NCBI RefSeq assembly: GCF_000158095.2
Contig: NZ_CM011002.1
Coordinates: 3,443,203-3,507,202 of the forward strand
Direction: 5' to 3'
DNA: 64,000 nt
From: Roseibium alexandrii DFL-11
GTDB lineage: Bacteria; Pseudomonadota; Alphaproteobacteria; Rhizobiales; Stappiaceae
The translations under genes and the position numbers were made by a program. This document shows positions 1 to 8,104 of the stretch, piece by piece. The notes beneath the pieces are model-generated. The model saw nothing but the letters and a program-made list of their open reading frames with translations, was not told where the DNA came from and did no database searches. Within the stretch, counting starts at the first letter, position 1. Each line of letters begins with the position of its first letter.

Positions 1-587
1 ATCGGCACTGCCAGCAAGCCGGCAATGACCACGCCTGCGAGGAAAACCGTACCGCCACGCGCCTTTCTGAAAGCACGCGCCTCCTCCGGTTGCATGAAAC
101 GCATGGCCGCGAACTCGAAAAACTCGCGGCCCAGCAGATAACCGTTCACCAGGAAAAACGCTACGAGATTGATCCCTGGCACCAAAAGCAACACAAGCGC
201 AAAGAGGTTGCCGAGGATCACGACGCCGGTGAACTTGATTGTCTGAGGGATTGACTTGGAAAGCGGCAGAGCCTCGCCGGGCCGATCCCCGGGATAATCC
301 CGCGCCTCGACAATGTCTGCGATCTCGTCCTGAAACAGACCGGCAAACAGCGCGGAAATCGGTGCAATCAGAAACCCAAGTGCAAAAACAGCCCCGATGC
401 CAGTCAGAACGGACAGCGCCGTTTCCAGCCACGGATAAGGCAACGCGACGAACCCCGCGACCAGCCCTTGCAACGCAATCCAAATGACCACGAGAACGGC
501 CAGCGTAAAGCCAAGCATTTTCCAGAAGACAGCGCGAAACGGGCGCTCGAACACCTGGGACATGGCACGGCTGGCGGACTGGAACAT
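1..587 (-). CDS. EI24/CysZ-family membrane protein (C-terminus cut off by window)
   Basis: Reading the minus strand from an ATG at 587 gives an open frame to the window edge, starting MFQSASRAMSQVFERPFR. About 195 residues are present and the 3' end is missing. Four hydrophobic segments are visible, as is the sequence GYLLGREFFEFAAMRFM, which is typical of the EI24/CysZ family (sulfate uptake protein CysZ in E. coli). The alphaproteobacterial members are mostly uncharacterised, so sulfate transport should not be assumed. An in-frame TTG four codons upstream is an alternative start. Family confident, substrate unknown. Confidence 0.8.
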   Translation of the reverse strand, partial: MFQSASRAMSQVFERPFRAVFWKMLGFTLAVLVVIWIALQGLVAGFVALPYPWLETALSVLTGIGAVFALGFLIAPISALFAGLFQDEIADIVEARDYPGDRPGEALPLSKSIPQTIKFTGVVILGNLFALVLLLVPGINLVAFFLVNGYLLGREFFEFAAMRFMQPEEARAFRKARGGTVFLAGVVIAGLLAVP

Positions 588-666
588 TCTTGCCTTCAAT
601 GAGTTGTGATCGACCGCCTCGAGATAAGTGCGGATCTGACTCCGCGCAAGTGGCCACAGAAAAGGA

Positions 667-1230
667 TCACTCAGCCTCAAAAACAGATCGGGTAAGAATG
701 AGATCCGTCTGCTTCTCTGTCTTGCCGGTAGCCCGATTGAAATCCATGCTGGTTCCAACCGGCTTGAACCTCTTCTTCTTCAGCAGAACATCCGAGGCGA
801 TGTTGCCGTCATAAAAAGATGCTCGAATCGCCTCGGCGTCAGTCAGCTTAAACAGCTCCTTGAGGGCCGCATCCAGGGCTTCGCCCATAAAGCCTTTTCC
901 GTGAAATCTCGATGCCAGAAAGAAGCCAATGATCGGCGGTTTTTCGGCATCCGTCCAGTTTGCCAGAATGAGGCCGATGGCCTTTTGTTTCTTGTCTGAT
1001 TTTTTTGAGACGATGAAACAGCGCTCGTGCGGCGGAAAGATCAGAAACCGCTGAAACCGCTCAAGAGCAAATCCGGTCGGACACGGATGAGGGACGTTGA
1101 TCCAGCGGGCGACTTCAAAATCGTTGTAGATTGGATCGATCTCGAACGCATCCTCAAGCTTCGGCGCCCTCAGACGAAGCCTGCGGGTCACGATTGGTGC
1201 CGGTGCTTGCAACACTGGGTTCGGGAACAT
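667..1230 (-). CDS. GNAT-family N-acetyltransferase (RimJ/RimL type)
   Basis: 187 residues. The N-terminus has the RLRLRAPKLEDA pattern of the Acetyltransf_3 (RimJ/RimL-like) group. The later segment IIGFFLASRFHGKGFMGEAL carries the acetyl-CoA pyrophosphate-binding turn (R-x-x-G-K-G-x-M/G), followed by the usual AIRASFYDGNIAS...LLKKKRFKPVG region. Members acetylate protein N-termini or small amines; the substrate here is unknown. The ATG at 1230 is preferred over an upstream TTG because AAGGA lies 9 bases before it. It is divergent from the methyltransferase at 1387. Confidence 0.85.
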   Translation of the reverse strand: MFPNPVLQAPAPIVTRRLRLRAPKLEDAFEIDPIYNDFEVARWINVPHPCPTGFALERFQRFLIFPPHERCFIVSKKSDKKQKAIGLILANWTDAEKPPIIGFFLASRFHGKGFMGEALDAALKELFKLTDAEAIRASFYDGNIASDVLLKKKRFKPVGTSMDFNRATGKTEKQTDLILTRSVFEAE

Positions 1231-1386
1231 GAGCAACAATCCTTGAGAGAGAAACTAGGGCACTTACGTTTGTGTCATCATTCCTCAGGTCATATATGGT
1301 GATCAAGGCTGCTTTCGTTCCTTCAACATCAAGTGTATCTTAAGATGAAGTTCCTTATTACGCCCTCATAGATTGTTGATTCGCCA

Positions 1387-2133
1387 ATGATCAAAGCACA
1401 CGATCCAGCTGCAACACCTGTCGCGACAGACCTGGATCCGGCAACCATTTTCGAAACCGACTGGCAGATTTACCGGACGCTGGTCGACTATAATCTGCTC
1501 TTTCATCAGGAGGTTTCGAACGTCCTGGTTCGTGAGATCATTGCGCGGTTTTCCGCTGGCTTCCGGTTTCTGGATCTTGCCTGCGGTGATGCGGATGTCA
1601 TGTCCCGTGCTCTTCGAAAAACCACCGTCAAAAACTATCTCGGCGTTGACTTGTCGCCGCAGGCATTGGAAATCGCCACAAAAAACCTGGAAGACGCGCC
1701 TTTTGACGCGCGGCTGGAGCAAATTGATATTCTCACCACGCTCTCTGAAAACCCGGGCACATATGACGTGATCTGGTGCGGGCTGTGTTTACATCATTTC
1801 CAGAGCAGTGAAGAAAAAACGCAGGTTTTCTCGGCCATCCACTCTGCACTGAGCTCCAACGGTGTGTTCTTTTCCTTCGAACCTGTTTTGCCGGAGGGCA
1901 TATCGATCGATGCCTTCAACCGGCAAAACAGACAGAAATTCCGGGAGGATTGGTCGCCGCCGCTCACAGAATTACGGTTCGAACGCCTGATGACCCATAT
2001 CGAGACTTGCGATTTTCCGGAGACCGCACACAGCTGGCTCACTGCCGGGCGCGCAGCGGGTTTTTCTTCGGCGAATGAATTGTTCGCAATTCCGAATGAC
2101 GGCTATTGCCGGTTGTTTCGATTTGAGCAGTAG
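1387..2133 (+). CDS. Class I SAM-dependent methyltransferase
   Basis: 248 residues. Residues around 58-70 read RFLDLACGDADVMSRAL, the SAM-binding motif I (DLACGDAD in place of the common DxGxGxG). A motif II-like acidic residue follows in LGVDLSPQALEIA, and YDVIWCGLCLHHFQS is the post-II strand. This is a Methyltransf_11/25-type fold with unknown substrate. The DxACGDA form appears in many small-molecule methyltransferases. It stands alone, divergent from the GNAT gene and convergent with recR 18 bases downstream. Confidence 0.82.
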   Translation: MIKAHDPAATPVATDLDPATIFETDWQIYRTLVDYNLLFHQEVSNVLVREIIARFSAGFRFLDLACGDADVMSRALRKTTVKNYLGVDLSPQALEIATKNLEDAPFDARLEQIDILTTLSENPGTYDVIWCGLCLHHFQSSEEKTQVFSAIHSALSSNGVFFSFEPVLPEGISIDAFNRQNRQKFREDWSPPLTELRFERLMTHIETCDFPETAHSWLTAGRAAGFSSANELFAIPNDGYCRLFRFEQ

Positions 2134-2151
2134 CCTTTAGTACCGCTTATA

Positions 2152-2760
2152 TCAAAATCGCGTCCGCGCTTTAAGCGCCTGGGCAAGCGTGCCCTCGTCC
2201 AGATAGTCGAGTTCCCCGCCGACCGGCACGCCGTGCGCGAGTTTGGTGACATGAACATCGAGGTGACCGAGCTGGTCCATGATGTAATGGGCTGTTGTCT
2301 GGCCTTCGACGGTTGCACTGATCGCAAGAATCACTTCCTGGATTTCCGGCGCGCCGCAACGGTCGACCAGGGAGGCAAGGTTCAGGTCATCCGGGCCAAC
2401 GCCATCTAGCGGCGAGAGAGTTCCGCCGAGCACATGATAGCGGGCATTGACGGCACTTGCGCGTTCCAGCGCCCAGAGATCGGACACGTCTTCAACGACA
2501 ACCAGGACGCTTGGGTCCCGCTTTTCATCGGAACAGATCGTGCAAGGATCGGACGTGTCGACCGTGCCGCAGACCGAACAGATGCCGATGTCGCGAACGG
2601 CAATGCCCATGGCCTCGGACAGCGGGACCAACAGCTGGTCCTTTTTCTTGATGAGGTGCAAAGCGGCCCGGCGGGCCGACCGCGGACCCAGCCCCGGCAG
2701 CTTTGCCAGCAACTGAATCAGCCGCTCGATTTCCGGTCCTGCGACCTGCTTCTGCGCCAT
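2152..2760 (-). CDS. recR: Recombination mediator RecR
   Basis: 202 residues, the normal RecR length. The helix-hairpin-helix [21 protein letters not shown] lies near residues 17-37. The zinc finger follows as [16 protein letters not shown]. The Toprim domain starts at [18 protein letters not shown], and the C-terminal segment [12 protein letters not shown] is typical. RecR acts with RecO/RecF to load RecA on gapped DNA. It is the last gene of the ffs-dnaX-ybaB-recR set, but 374 bases with palindromic repeats separate it from ybaB. The ATG is preceded by GAGGGA. Confidence 0.97.
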   Translation of the reverse strand: MAQKQVAGPEIERLIQLLAKLPGLGPRSARRAALHLIKKKDQLLVPLSEAMGIAVRDIGICSVCGTVDTSDPCTICSDEKRDPSVLVVVEDVSDLWALERASAVNARYHVLGGTLSPLDGVGPDDLNLASLVDRCGAPEIQEVILAISATVEGQTTAHYIMDQLGHLDVHVTKLAHGVPVGGELDYLDEGTLAQALKARTRF

Positions 2761-2886
2761 CTATTCCCTCATTCCCCAACACTATTTCGGGGGCGAGACT
2801 TCCCCCAATTCGTCGTTACCGCACGTGATCCGGCAATCCATTCCGTGAGTGAACAGCCATCACGGCACTAAGAGAGGTGAAACGGT

Positions 2887-2918
2887 ATGGATCCTCGGGT
2901 CAAGTCCGAGGATGACGA
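2887..2918 (+). repeat. Palindromic intergenic repeat, copy 1
   Basis: Reads TGGATCCTCGGGTCAAG followed by TCCGAGGATGACG. The arms CCTCGG and CCGAGG pair around GTCAAGT. It belongs to the same family as the copies at 2971 and 3056: a GGATCC-like left end, a GC-rich hairpin with a TCAAG centre and a right end ATGAC. Such elements are common between genes in Alphaproteobacteria. Confidence 0.75.
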
Positions 2919-2970
2919 AGGCCATGGAGAAAACCAAGGTTCGCGATTACAGCACTGGTCATGCCCACTT

Positions 2971-3003
2971 GGCTGTCATCCCCGCCTTGAGCGGGGACCA
3001 AAT
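2971..3003 (-). repeat. Palindromic intergenic repeat, copy 2 (inverted)
   Basis: On the minus strand this reads TTGGTCCCCGCTCAAGGC then GGGGATGACAGCC. The hairpin arms CCCCGC and GCGGGG flank TCAAG. It is oriented opposite to the copies on either side. Confidence 0.75.
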
Positions 3004-3055
3004 TATTTGTACGGAAGCTGTCAGAAAGCTCTAGCTCTGCAACAAGTGGGATCGC

Positions 3056-3088
3056 GAGTGGATCCCGGCTCAAGGCCGGAATGACATC
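3056..3088 (+). repeat. Palindromic intergenic repeat, copy 3
   Basis: Reads TGGATCCCGGCTCAAGGC then CGGAATGACATCG. The arms CCGGC and GCCGG flank TCAAG. It matches copies 1 and 2 in end sequences and hairpin layout. Confidence 0.78.
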
Positions 3089-3134
3089 GAGAATAAGACA
3101 CCCATTGTTCTATTCCGACCTCGAACCAGAAAAC

Positions 3135-3455
3135 TTAAAACGGCAGTTTCATGCCGGCGGGCAGACCGAGGCCGCCCATCATCTCCTGGGTCTTTTCCTG
3201 GATTGCCTGATCGATCTTCACCCGGCCGTCGGTGTGCGCAGCAACGATCAGGTCCTCCAGGATCTCGCCCTCGCCTTCTTTCATAAGAGACGGGTCTATG
3301 GTGAGGCTTTTCAGCTCGCCCTTGCCGTTGAGGCGCACGGTGACAAGGCCCGCTCCGGAAGAGCCTTCTGCTTCGATGTCTTCGATCTGTCCCTGCAGAG
3401 AGCCCATCTGCTCCTGCATTTCCTTGGCCTGCTTCATCATCTTGAGGAAGTCCAT
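3135..3455 (-). CDS. ybaB: YbaB/EbfC family nucleoid-associated protein
   Basis: 106 residues, the usual size for YbaB/EbfC DNA-binding dimers. The start MDFLKMMKQAKEMQEQMGSLQGQ and the strand GLVTVRLNGKGELKSLTIDPSL are diagnostic. The product binds DNA and helps organise the nucleoid. It lies downstream of dnaX, a position conserved across bacteria. GGAGAG sits just upstream of the ATG. Confidence 0.95.
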   Translation of the reverse strand: MDFLKMMKQAKEMQEQMGSLQGQIEDIEAEGSSGAGLVTVRLNGKGELKSLTIDPSLMKEGEGEILEDLIVAAHTDGRVKIDQAIQEKTQEMMGGLGLPAGMKLPF

Positions 3456-3572
3456 CGGGTCTCTCCTTGAAAACCTGGCCGGCGGTCCCCGCCGTTTCTC
3501 ACTATTTGGGGTCTGCGTTTAGAAGAACAATTGCCAAGGCGCAAGCTTGAGCAATACAGACGGCAACTGCCC

Positions 3573-5522
3573 CTAGTCTTCGTCGTCGTTGCCCAGCGCT
3601 TCATTGAGCAAAGGATCGTTGACCAGCGGATCGGCCATGGCCGCTTCGTCTTCTTCAGACGACTGCACCTTCACGTCGATCACCTTTGCGCCTGGAAACT
3701 GGGCCAAAAGTGCCGCCACAGTCGGGTGGGACTTTGCATCGGACAGAAGCTGCTGCTGGTTGGCTTCCTGCTCTTCGTGGATCGTGGGGCGGCCTTGCGT
3801 CCGCGACACAACGACAAACCAGCGCTGGCCTGTCCATTCGGTTAGTTTGCGGCCGAATTCGCCGGCGATATCGGCAGGCGCATCATCGGTCGGCTGGATC
3901 TCGATCTTGCCCGGTTCGAATTTCACAAGCCTCATTTGGCGCTGGATCGCAACTTTCATCGGGATGTCGCGCTTTTCCGAAGCCAAGGCGACGCAGTCGT
4001 GCAGGTTCTTTAGATTGTAAGCAGATTGCGGCTGAGCGGGTTCCGGCTCCGGTGCGTTCTGTGGCGACTTTTGTTGCGCGGGCGCTGTTTGGGGCATGCC
4101 GCCCTGAATGGTGGAAAGCTGCGGCCGACCAGACGCCTGCATGACCGGGCCACCTTGTGGGGTGCCTTGTGGCATCGCCCGCGCCCCAACAGCCATTGCC
4201 TGTCCCCCGCCGCCGGACGGAGCTGCACCACCGCCAGAGGCTCCTACCGGTGCCCCGCTGGATGCCGGCATCTGGCCATTCTGGATCTGCGCCATCAATT
4301 CGCCCGGATCCGGCAGGTCCGCCGCATAAGCAAGACGCACCAGCACCATGTCGGCCGCGGCCAGAGGCTTGGAGGCGGCCTGGACTTCCTGAACGCCCTT
4401 GAGCAGAATCTGCCAAACGCGTGACAGAAGCCGGACCGAGATCTTTTCGGCAAACTCCTGACCCCGGGCGCGCTCAGCTTCCGTCACCGACGCCTCGTCC
4501 GCAGACTTTGGTGCAACTTTCATGCGTGTCACGAGGTGGGTGAAATCGGCGAGATCTGTCAGAATGATCGCCGGATCCGCACCAATTTCATATTGCGCCT
4601 GCAGCTCGGCTAGCGCGTCCTCTATCCGGCCGGCCATCAGGTGGCCGAAGAGATCAATCACCCGCGCGCGGTCCGCAAGTCCGAGCATCTGGCGCAAGTC
4701 ATCAGCTTCGATTGCACCTGAGCCATGGGCCATCGCCTGATCGAGCAGCGACAGCGAATCGCGCGCCGAGCCCTCACCAGCTCTGGCGATCAACATCAGG
4801 GCTTCATCGGAGATCTGAATGCCCTCGGCATCGGAGATCCGGCGCAGCAAGCCAATCAGCTTGGACTGATCGATCCTGCGCAGATCAAAGCGCTGACAGC
4901 GAGAAAGGACCGTGATCGGAACTTTCCTGATTTCTGTAGTCGCGAAAATGAACTTCACATGCTCCGGCGGCTCTTCCAACGTCTTCAGCAGCCCGTTGAA
5001 GGCCGCGTTGGAGAGCATGTGCACCTCATCGATGATGTAGACCTTGTACCGCGCCGTTGCCGGGCGGTAGCGGGCTGCATCGATGATTTCACGAATGTCA
5101 CTGATGCCGGTGTGAGAGGCAGCGTCCATCTCGATCACATCGACATGACGGCCTTCCATGATCGCTTTGCAGTGCGTGCCTTCTTGCGTCAGCTTGACGG
5201 TTGGCTTATCGGCTTCCCCGGGCACCTCATAGTTGAGACCCCGGGCGAGAATGCGGGCGGTTGTGGTTTTGCCAACCCCGCGCACACCGGTCAGCATCCA
5301 GGCTTGCGCGATCCGGCCTGTATCAAACGCATTTTCAAGCGTTTGAACCATGGGCTCCTGCCCCACAAGATCTTCAAAGGTCTTCGGGCGGTATTTGCGC
5401 GCCAACACACGGTAAGCGCCGCCCTCGGCCGCGCCGGGCGCCGTTCCGGTCCCGCCCGTCAGCCCAAGGCCGGTTTCAGTGTCGTCTTGCGGAAAGCCAG
5501 TGTCATCCATGAGCCGCACCAT
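3573..5522 (-). CDS. dnaX: DNA polymerase III subunits gamma and tau
   Basis: 649 residues from the ATG chosen here. The core begins YRVLARKYRPKTFEDLVGQE. Walker A is GVRGVGKTTTAR, Walker B is VYIIDEVHMLS and the sensor segment is FIFATTEIRKVPITVLSRCQRF. The usual zinc-binding cysteines between Walker A and B are largely absent, as in many alphaproteobacterial DnaX proteins. A Gly/Pro/Gln linker (roughly residues 415-500) precedes a C-terminal alpha-binding domain ending in acidic residues. DnaX loads the sliding clamp and links polymerase to helicase. I see no A-rich slippery site, so frameshift production of gamma is not indicated. The start could also be the ATG at 5510 or a TTG at 5537; none has a strong ribosome site. 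Confidence 0.96.
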   Translation of the reverse strand: MVRLMDDTGFPQDDTETGLGLTGGTGTAPGAAEGGAYRVLARKYRPKTFEDLVGQEPMVQTLENAFDTGRIAQAWMLTGVRGVGKTTTARILARGLNYEVPGEADKPTVKLTQEGTHCKAIMEGRHVDVIEMDAASHTGISDIREIIDAARYRPATARYKVYIIDEVHMLSNAAFNGLLKTLEEPPEHVKFIFATTEIRKVPITVLSRCQRFDLRRIDQSKLIGLLRRISDAEGIQISDEALMLIARAGEGSARDSLSLLDQAMAHGSGAIEADDLRQMLGLADRARVIDLFGHLMAGRIEDALAELQAQYEIGADPAIILTDLADFTHLVTRMKVAPKSADEASVTEAERARGQEFAEKISVRLLSRVWQILLKGVQEVQAASKPLAAADMVLVRLAYAADLPDPGELMAQIQNGQMPASSGAPVGASGGGAAPSGGGGQAMAVGARAMPQGTPQGGPVMQASGRPQLSTIQGGMPQTAPAQQKSPQNAPEPEPAQPQSAYNLKNLHDCVALASEKRDIPMKVAIQRQMRLVKFEPGKIEIQPTDDAPADIAGEFGRKLTEWTGQRWFVVVSRTQGRPTIHEEQEANQQQLLSDAKSHPTVAALLAQFPGAKVIDVKVQSSEEDEAAMADPLVNDPLLNEALGNDDED

Positions 5523-5605
5523 ACCGATTTTTTTCAAAAGGTGGACAGGGTTTTATCGGTTTTCTTGGAATGGCTAACAGGCACTTCCCTGGAGCGGCTC
5601 AAAAG

Positions 5606-5637
5606 ACAAAAAAGCACCGCGGAAATCCGGCGGTGCC
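5606..5637 (-). terminator. Rho-independent terminator of the SRP RNA gene
   Basis: On the minus strand, the stem arms GCACCGC (5630-5636) and GCGGTGC (5614-5620) flank a 9-base loop and are followed by six T (5613-5608). It sits about 30 bases after the SRP RNA and before the dnaX start, so the RNA is probably transcribed separately from dnaX. Confidence 0.85.
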
Positions 5638-5663
5638 TTGTGCTTTTTCCTCGTAATGAAGGG

Positions 5664-5762
5664 TGGGAGGCTGGCACGGCGACCCGTGCCGAGGCTCGTT
5701 AGGGCTGCTTCCTTCCGGACCTGACCCGGTTGGCGAGTGGCTCGTCCACCACCAACCTCCCG
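5664..5762 (-). ncRNA. ffs: Small (4.5S-type) signal recognition particle RNA
   Basis: The minus strand contains the universal Ffh-binding hairpin GGTCAGGTCCGGAAGGAAGC then AGCC. The ends pair over ten base pairs (GGGAGGTTGG with CCAGCCTCCC). This gives the roughly 100-nt rod of the bacterial small SRP RNA, which with Ffh targets ribosomes making membrane proteins to FtsY. It lies upstream of dnaX on the same strand, the order found in many Rhizobiales. A terminator follows and a promoter-like pair precedes it. Exact ends are uncertain by a few bases. Confidence 0.95.
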
Positions 5763-5767
5763 AGCGC

Positions 5768-5798
5768 CTTATATCAGGATTCATGGGGTGGTTGGCAA
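5768..5798 (-). promoter_or_regulatory. Probable promoter of the SRP RNA gene
   Basis: Minus strand: TTGCCA (5798-5793) and TATAAG (5773-5768) are separated by 19 bases, or 17 if GATATA is taken as the -10. The expected start about 6 bases downstream coincides with the 5' end inferred from SRP RNA pairing. Confidence 0.5.
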
Positions 5799-6049
5799 GA
5801 GGCAATTCCGGGTTTTTCTTTGCCGGAAAAGTGCCGGCAGTTCGCAGACACTCCGCCTCATTATCTTGTGACGTCATCCAAGATTGACATTCGTGGCAAA
5901 TATCGCCAGCTATGATTTTTGTAGCGTCGTATGCCTCCCGAGTGAAAAGAGGTTTCTTTCCCATCTGCACTGGACGTATGGTGAGATAACAAATTCCAAG
6001 TCAGTCTGTTCGCGCCCCGTCGGCCTAATATCTGTATCGGTTTGACCTA

Positions 6050-6475
6050 ATGAGCTTTTTCGATCTCAATCCGCGTCTTGAAGGAGACAGTCTCCCGGTT
6101 CTGGATTTGCCGTTATCAACTGTTCGGCTGATGAAGGACGCCAATTATCCGTGGCTGCTGCTGGTGCCGCGCAAGCCGGACCTGGTTGAGATCATCGATT
6201 TGGAAGAAGATGACCAGCTTCAGCTGATGCGGGAAATTGCGCTTGCCAGCCGAGTTTTGCGCTCGGCAACTGAATGCGAGAAACTGAACGTTGGCGCTCT
6301 CGGTAACCAGGTCTCTCAACTCCATGTTCACGTCATTGCTCGCTTCCGGGATGACGCGGCTTGGCCGGGGCCGATTTGGGGAGTAGTTTCGCCAAAACCT
6401 TACGAAGACGCTGCGGATGAACACTTGATAAACCGCCTGCGGGACAGCTTTGCCGCGGAAACCGATTTCGACTGA
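6050..6475 (+). CDS. HIT-family nucleotide hydrolase/transferase
   Basis: 141 residues. The histidine triad region near residues 89-97 reads NQVSQLHVHVIARF. The catalytic second and third histidines are present, but the first His of the HxHxH pattern is Gln (QLHVH). The next conserved stretch, DDAAWPGPIWG, marks an alphaproteobacterial HIT subgroup. HIT proteins cleave nucleotides such as Ap4A or AMP-linked substrates; the substrate here is unknown. It starts a same-strand run with nudC and a histidine-phosphatase-like gene. Confidence 0.88.
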   Translation: MSFFDLNPRLEGDSLPVLDLPLSTVRLMKDANYPWLLLVPRKPDLVEIIDLEEDDQLQLMREIALASRVLRSATECEKLNVGALGNQVSQLHVHVIARFRDDAAWPGPIWGVVSPKPYEDAADEHLINRLRDSFAAETDFD

Positions 6476-6517
6476 CCCGGCCCCTCACCAAATTCTCCCT
6501 ATCCCAAGGATTACCTG

Positions 6518-7465
6518 ATGCGTGCGCCCGATGCCGACCTGCCAGCCATGGAAATGAGTTTTCTCGGGAACACGCTCGACCGCCAGTCAACGCGTCGCGG
6601 CGACCGCGCCTACTTGAGCGAGCTCCTGGACCGGCCGGATACCGAAATTGTTTTGTCGACACCGCGGACGCTAGTGTTTCCGGCAGGCTCGCCTCCGCGG
6701 TTCGGGCACACACTCGAAAGTGTTTTGAGCCTGAGCGCATCGCGCGAAGAAATGGTCTTCCTGGGATTACGGCCCGAAACGGGCCGGGCCGTTTTTGCGA
6801 CGACACTTGGCCAGCAGGATGAAGAGCTGGCGGAGATGCCCAGCCTGCATTTGCAGGATCTACGGCAGCTGGCCATCCAACGGACATTCCCTCCAGAAGA
6901 ACTCGGCGCGTTGGCGCAAGCCCGCGCCCTGATCCACTGGCATCGAACGCACAAGCATTGCTCGCAATGCGGTGAAAAAACGGTCATGAGCGAAGCGGGA
7001 TACCGGCGCGATTGCCTCTCGTGCGGCGCCCATCATTTTCCGCGCACGGATCCCTGCGTCATCATGCTGATCACAGACGGAGACCGGGCTCTGCTGGGGC
7101 GCCCGCCTCGGCTACCAGAAGGGATCTACACGACACTTGCGGGGTTTATGGAGCCGGGAGAAACGATCGAACAGGCCGTCCGGCGGGAAACGCTTGAGGA
7201 ATCCAGCATTGAGGTAGGAGAGGTCCGGTTGATCTCCAACCAACCCTGGCCTTTTCCTGCCAATCTGATGCTCGGCTGCATTGGTGATGCGCTATCGACA
7301 GACATTATCATCGAAGACGACGAACTTGAGGCCTGCAAGTGGTGCAGCCGCGACGAGGTCCGCCAAATGATTGAAGGCACCCACCCGGAGGGACACATGA
7401 TCCCGCCATCAATTTCCATTGCGTATGAATTGATTACCGGCTGGCTGGAGGAGACAACCTTATGA
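6518..7465 (+). CDS. nudC: NAD(+) diphosphatase / NAD-cap decapping Nudix enzyme
   Basis: 315 residues. An N-terminal NADH-pyrophosphatase-like domain is followed by a zinc ribbon with CSQCG and CLSCG (about residues 148-172). The Nudix box reads GFMEPGETIEQAVRRETLEE. The motif NQPWPFPANLM marks the NudC subfamily (SQPWPFPxS in E. coli). It hydrolyses NAD(H) to NMN(H) and AMP and removes NAD caps from RNA. The stop overlaps the next gene's start (ATGA), indicating translational coupling. Confidence 0.95.
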   Translation: MRAPDADLPAMEMSFLGNTLDRQSTRRGDRAYLSELLDRPDTEIVLSTPRTLVFPAGSPPRFGHTLESVLSLSASREEMVFLGLRPETGRAVFATTLGQQDEELAEMPSLHLQDLRQLAIQRTFPPEELGALAQARALIHWHRTHKHCSQCGEKTVMSEAGYRRDCLSCGAHHFPRTDPCVIMLITDGDRALLGRPPRLPEGIYTTLAGFMEPGETIEQAVRRETLEESSIEVGEVRLISNQPWPFPANLMLGCIGDALSTDIIIEDDELEACKWCSRDEVRQMIEGTHPEGHMIPPSISIAYELITGWLEETTL

Positions 7466-8040
7466 CTTGGTGTGTTTATCTGACCCATCCGGAAGTCGAA
7501 ATCGATCCGGATGTCCCCATCCAGGAGTGGCGGCTGTCAGAAATTGGCCGCGACCGCGCTGCCCTCGCCGCGGATCTGCCATTTGCAAAAGACTTTCAGC
7601 GCATTGTCTCCAGCGGCGAGGTCAAGGCCGTCGAAACCGCTGAAATTGTCGGAGGGCACCTCGAGCTGAAGCCTCTGGTCATGAAGGCGCTTCATGAAAA
7701 TGACCGGTCCGCGACCGGCTATCTGGCCCGGGAAGAATTTGAACGCACAGCAGATCAGTTTTTTGCCAACCCGGACGGATCCATTCGTGGCTGGGAGCGG
7801 GCGATTGACGCACAAATGCGCATTGTTACGGGCATTCGGGCCGTTCTGCGCTCAGTCAAAGAAGAAGATCCTGTACTCTTCACCGGGCATGGTGCGGTCG
7901 GCACACTTCTGATGTGCCACCTTATGGGGACGCCAATCTCACGGGCACATGATCAGAAGCGCGGAGGCAGCTGGTATCGGTTCGATAAAGACTGGCTGAC
8001 ATCGCAGTCTGGCTCAAGTTTGGCTTGGACAGAACTCTAA
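7462..8040 (+). CDS. Histidine phosphatase-like protein with altered RHG motif
   Basis: 192 residues with the fold pattern of the histidine phosphatase (phosphoglycerate mutase-like) family. LSEIGRDRAA, an early SSGEVKAVETAEIV, and VLFTGHGAVGTLLMCHLMG with the second His are recognisable. The N-terminal signature, normally RHGE, is YLTHPEV: the nucleophile-position His is kept, but the phosphate-binding Arg is Thr and the Gly is Pro. Activity may be reduced or changed. It overlaps nudC by four bases, suggesting a linked role. Confidence 0.72.
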   Translation: MTWCVYLTHPEVEIDPDVPIQEWRLSEIGRDRAALAADLPFAKDFQRIVSSGEVKAVETAEIVGGHLELKPLVMKALHENDRSATGYLAREEFERTADQFFANPDGSIRGWERAIDAQMRIVTGIRAVLRSVKEEDPVLFTGHGAVGTLLMCHLMGTPISRAHDQKRGGSWYRFDKDWLTSQSGSSLAWTEL

Positions 8041-8104
8041 CAGCTGTCGGTTGACGCTTGTCTTCGTGATAGTCTCTGCGCTCCCGACCTATGGAGACTA
8101 AGCC

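Larger units (their letters stand above)
2761..3134. other. recR-ybaB intergenic stretch holding palindromic repeats
   Basis: No convincing gene is seen in these 374 bases. The short frames present are built from the repeats themselves. Three copies of a small palindromic repeat (annotated separately) fill its right-hand half; the rest is unremarkable sequence upstream of recR. Confidence 0.7.

Noticed and set aside
3573..5522. Programmed frameshift site in dnaX
   Set aside because: No A-rich slippery heptamer with a downstream stem was seen in the linker region.
4725..5702. 325-codon plus-strand open frame opposite dnaX
   Set aside because: Antisense to the conserved ATPase domain of dnaX and runs into the SRP RNA gene.
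5880..5925. TTGACA and TATGAT elements upstream of the HIT gene
   Set aside because: Both boxes look good but are 21 bases apart, too far for a standard promoter, so not annotated.
5599..5970. 123-codon minus-strand frame across the SRP RNA
   Set aside because: It overlaps the whole ffs gene and its terminator; no protein features.
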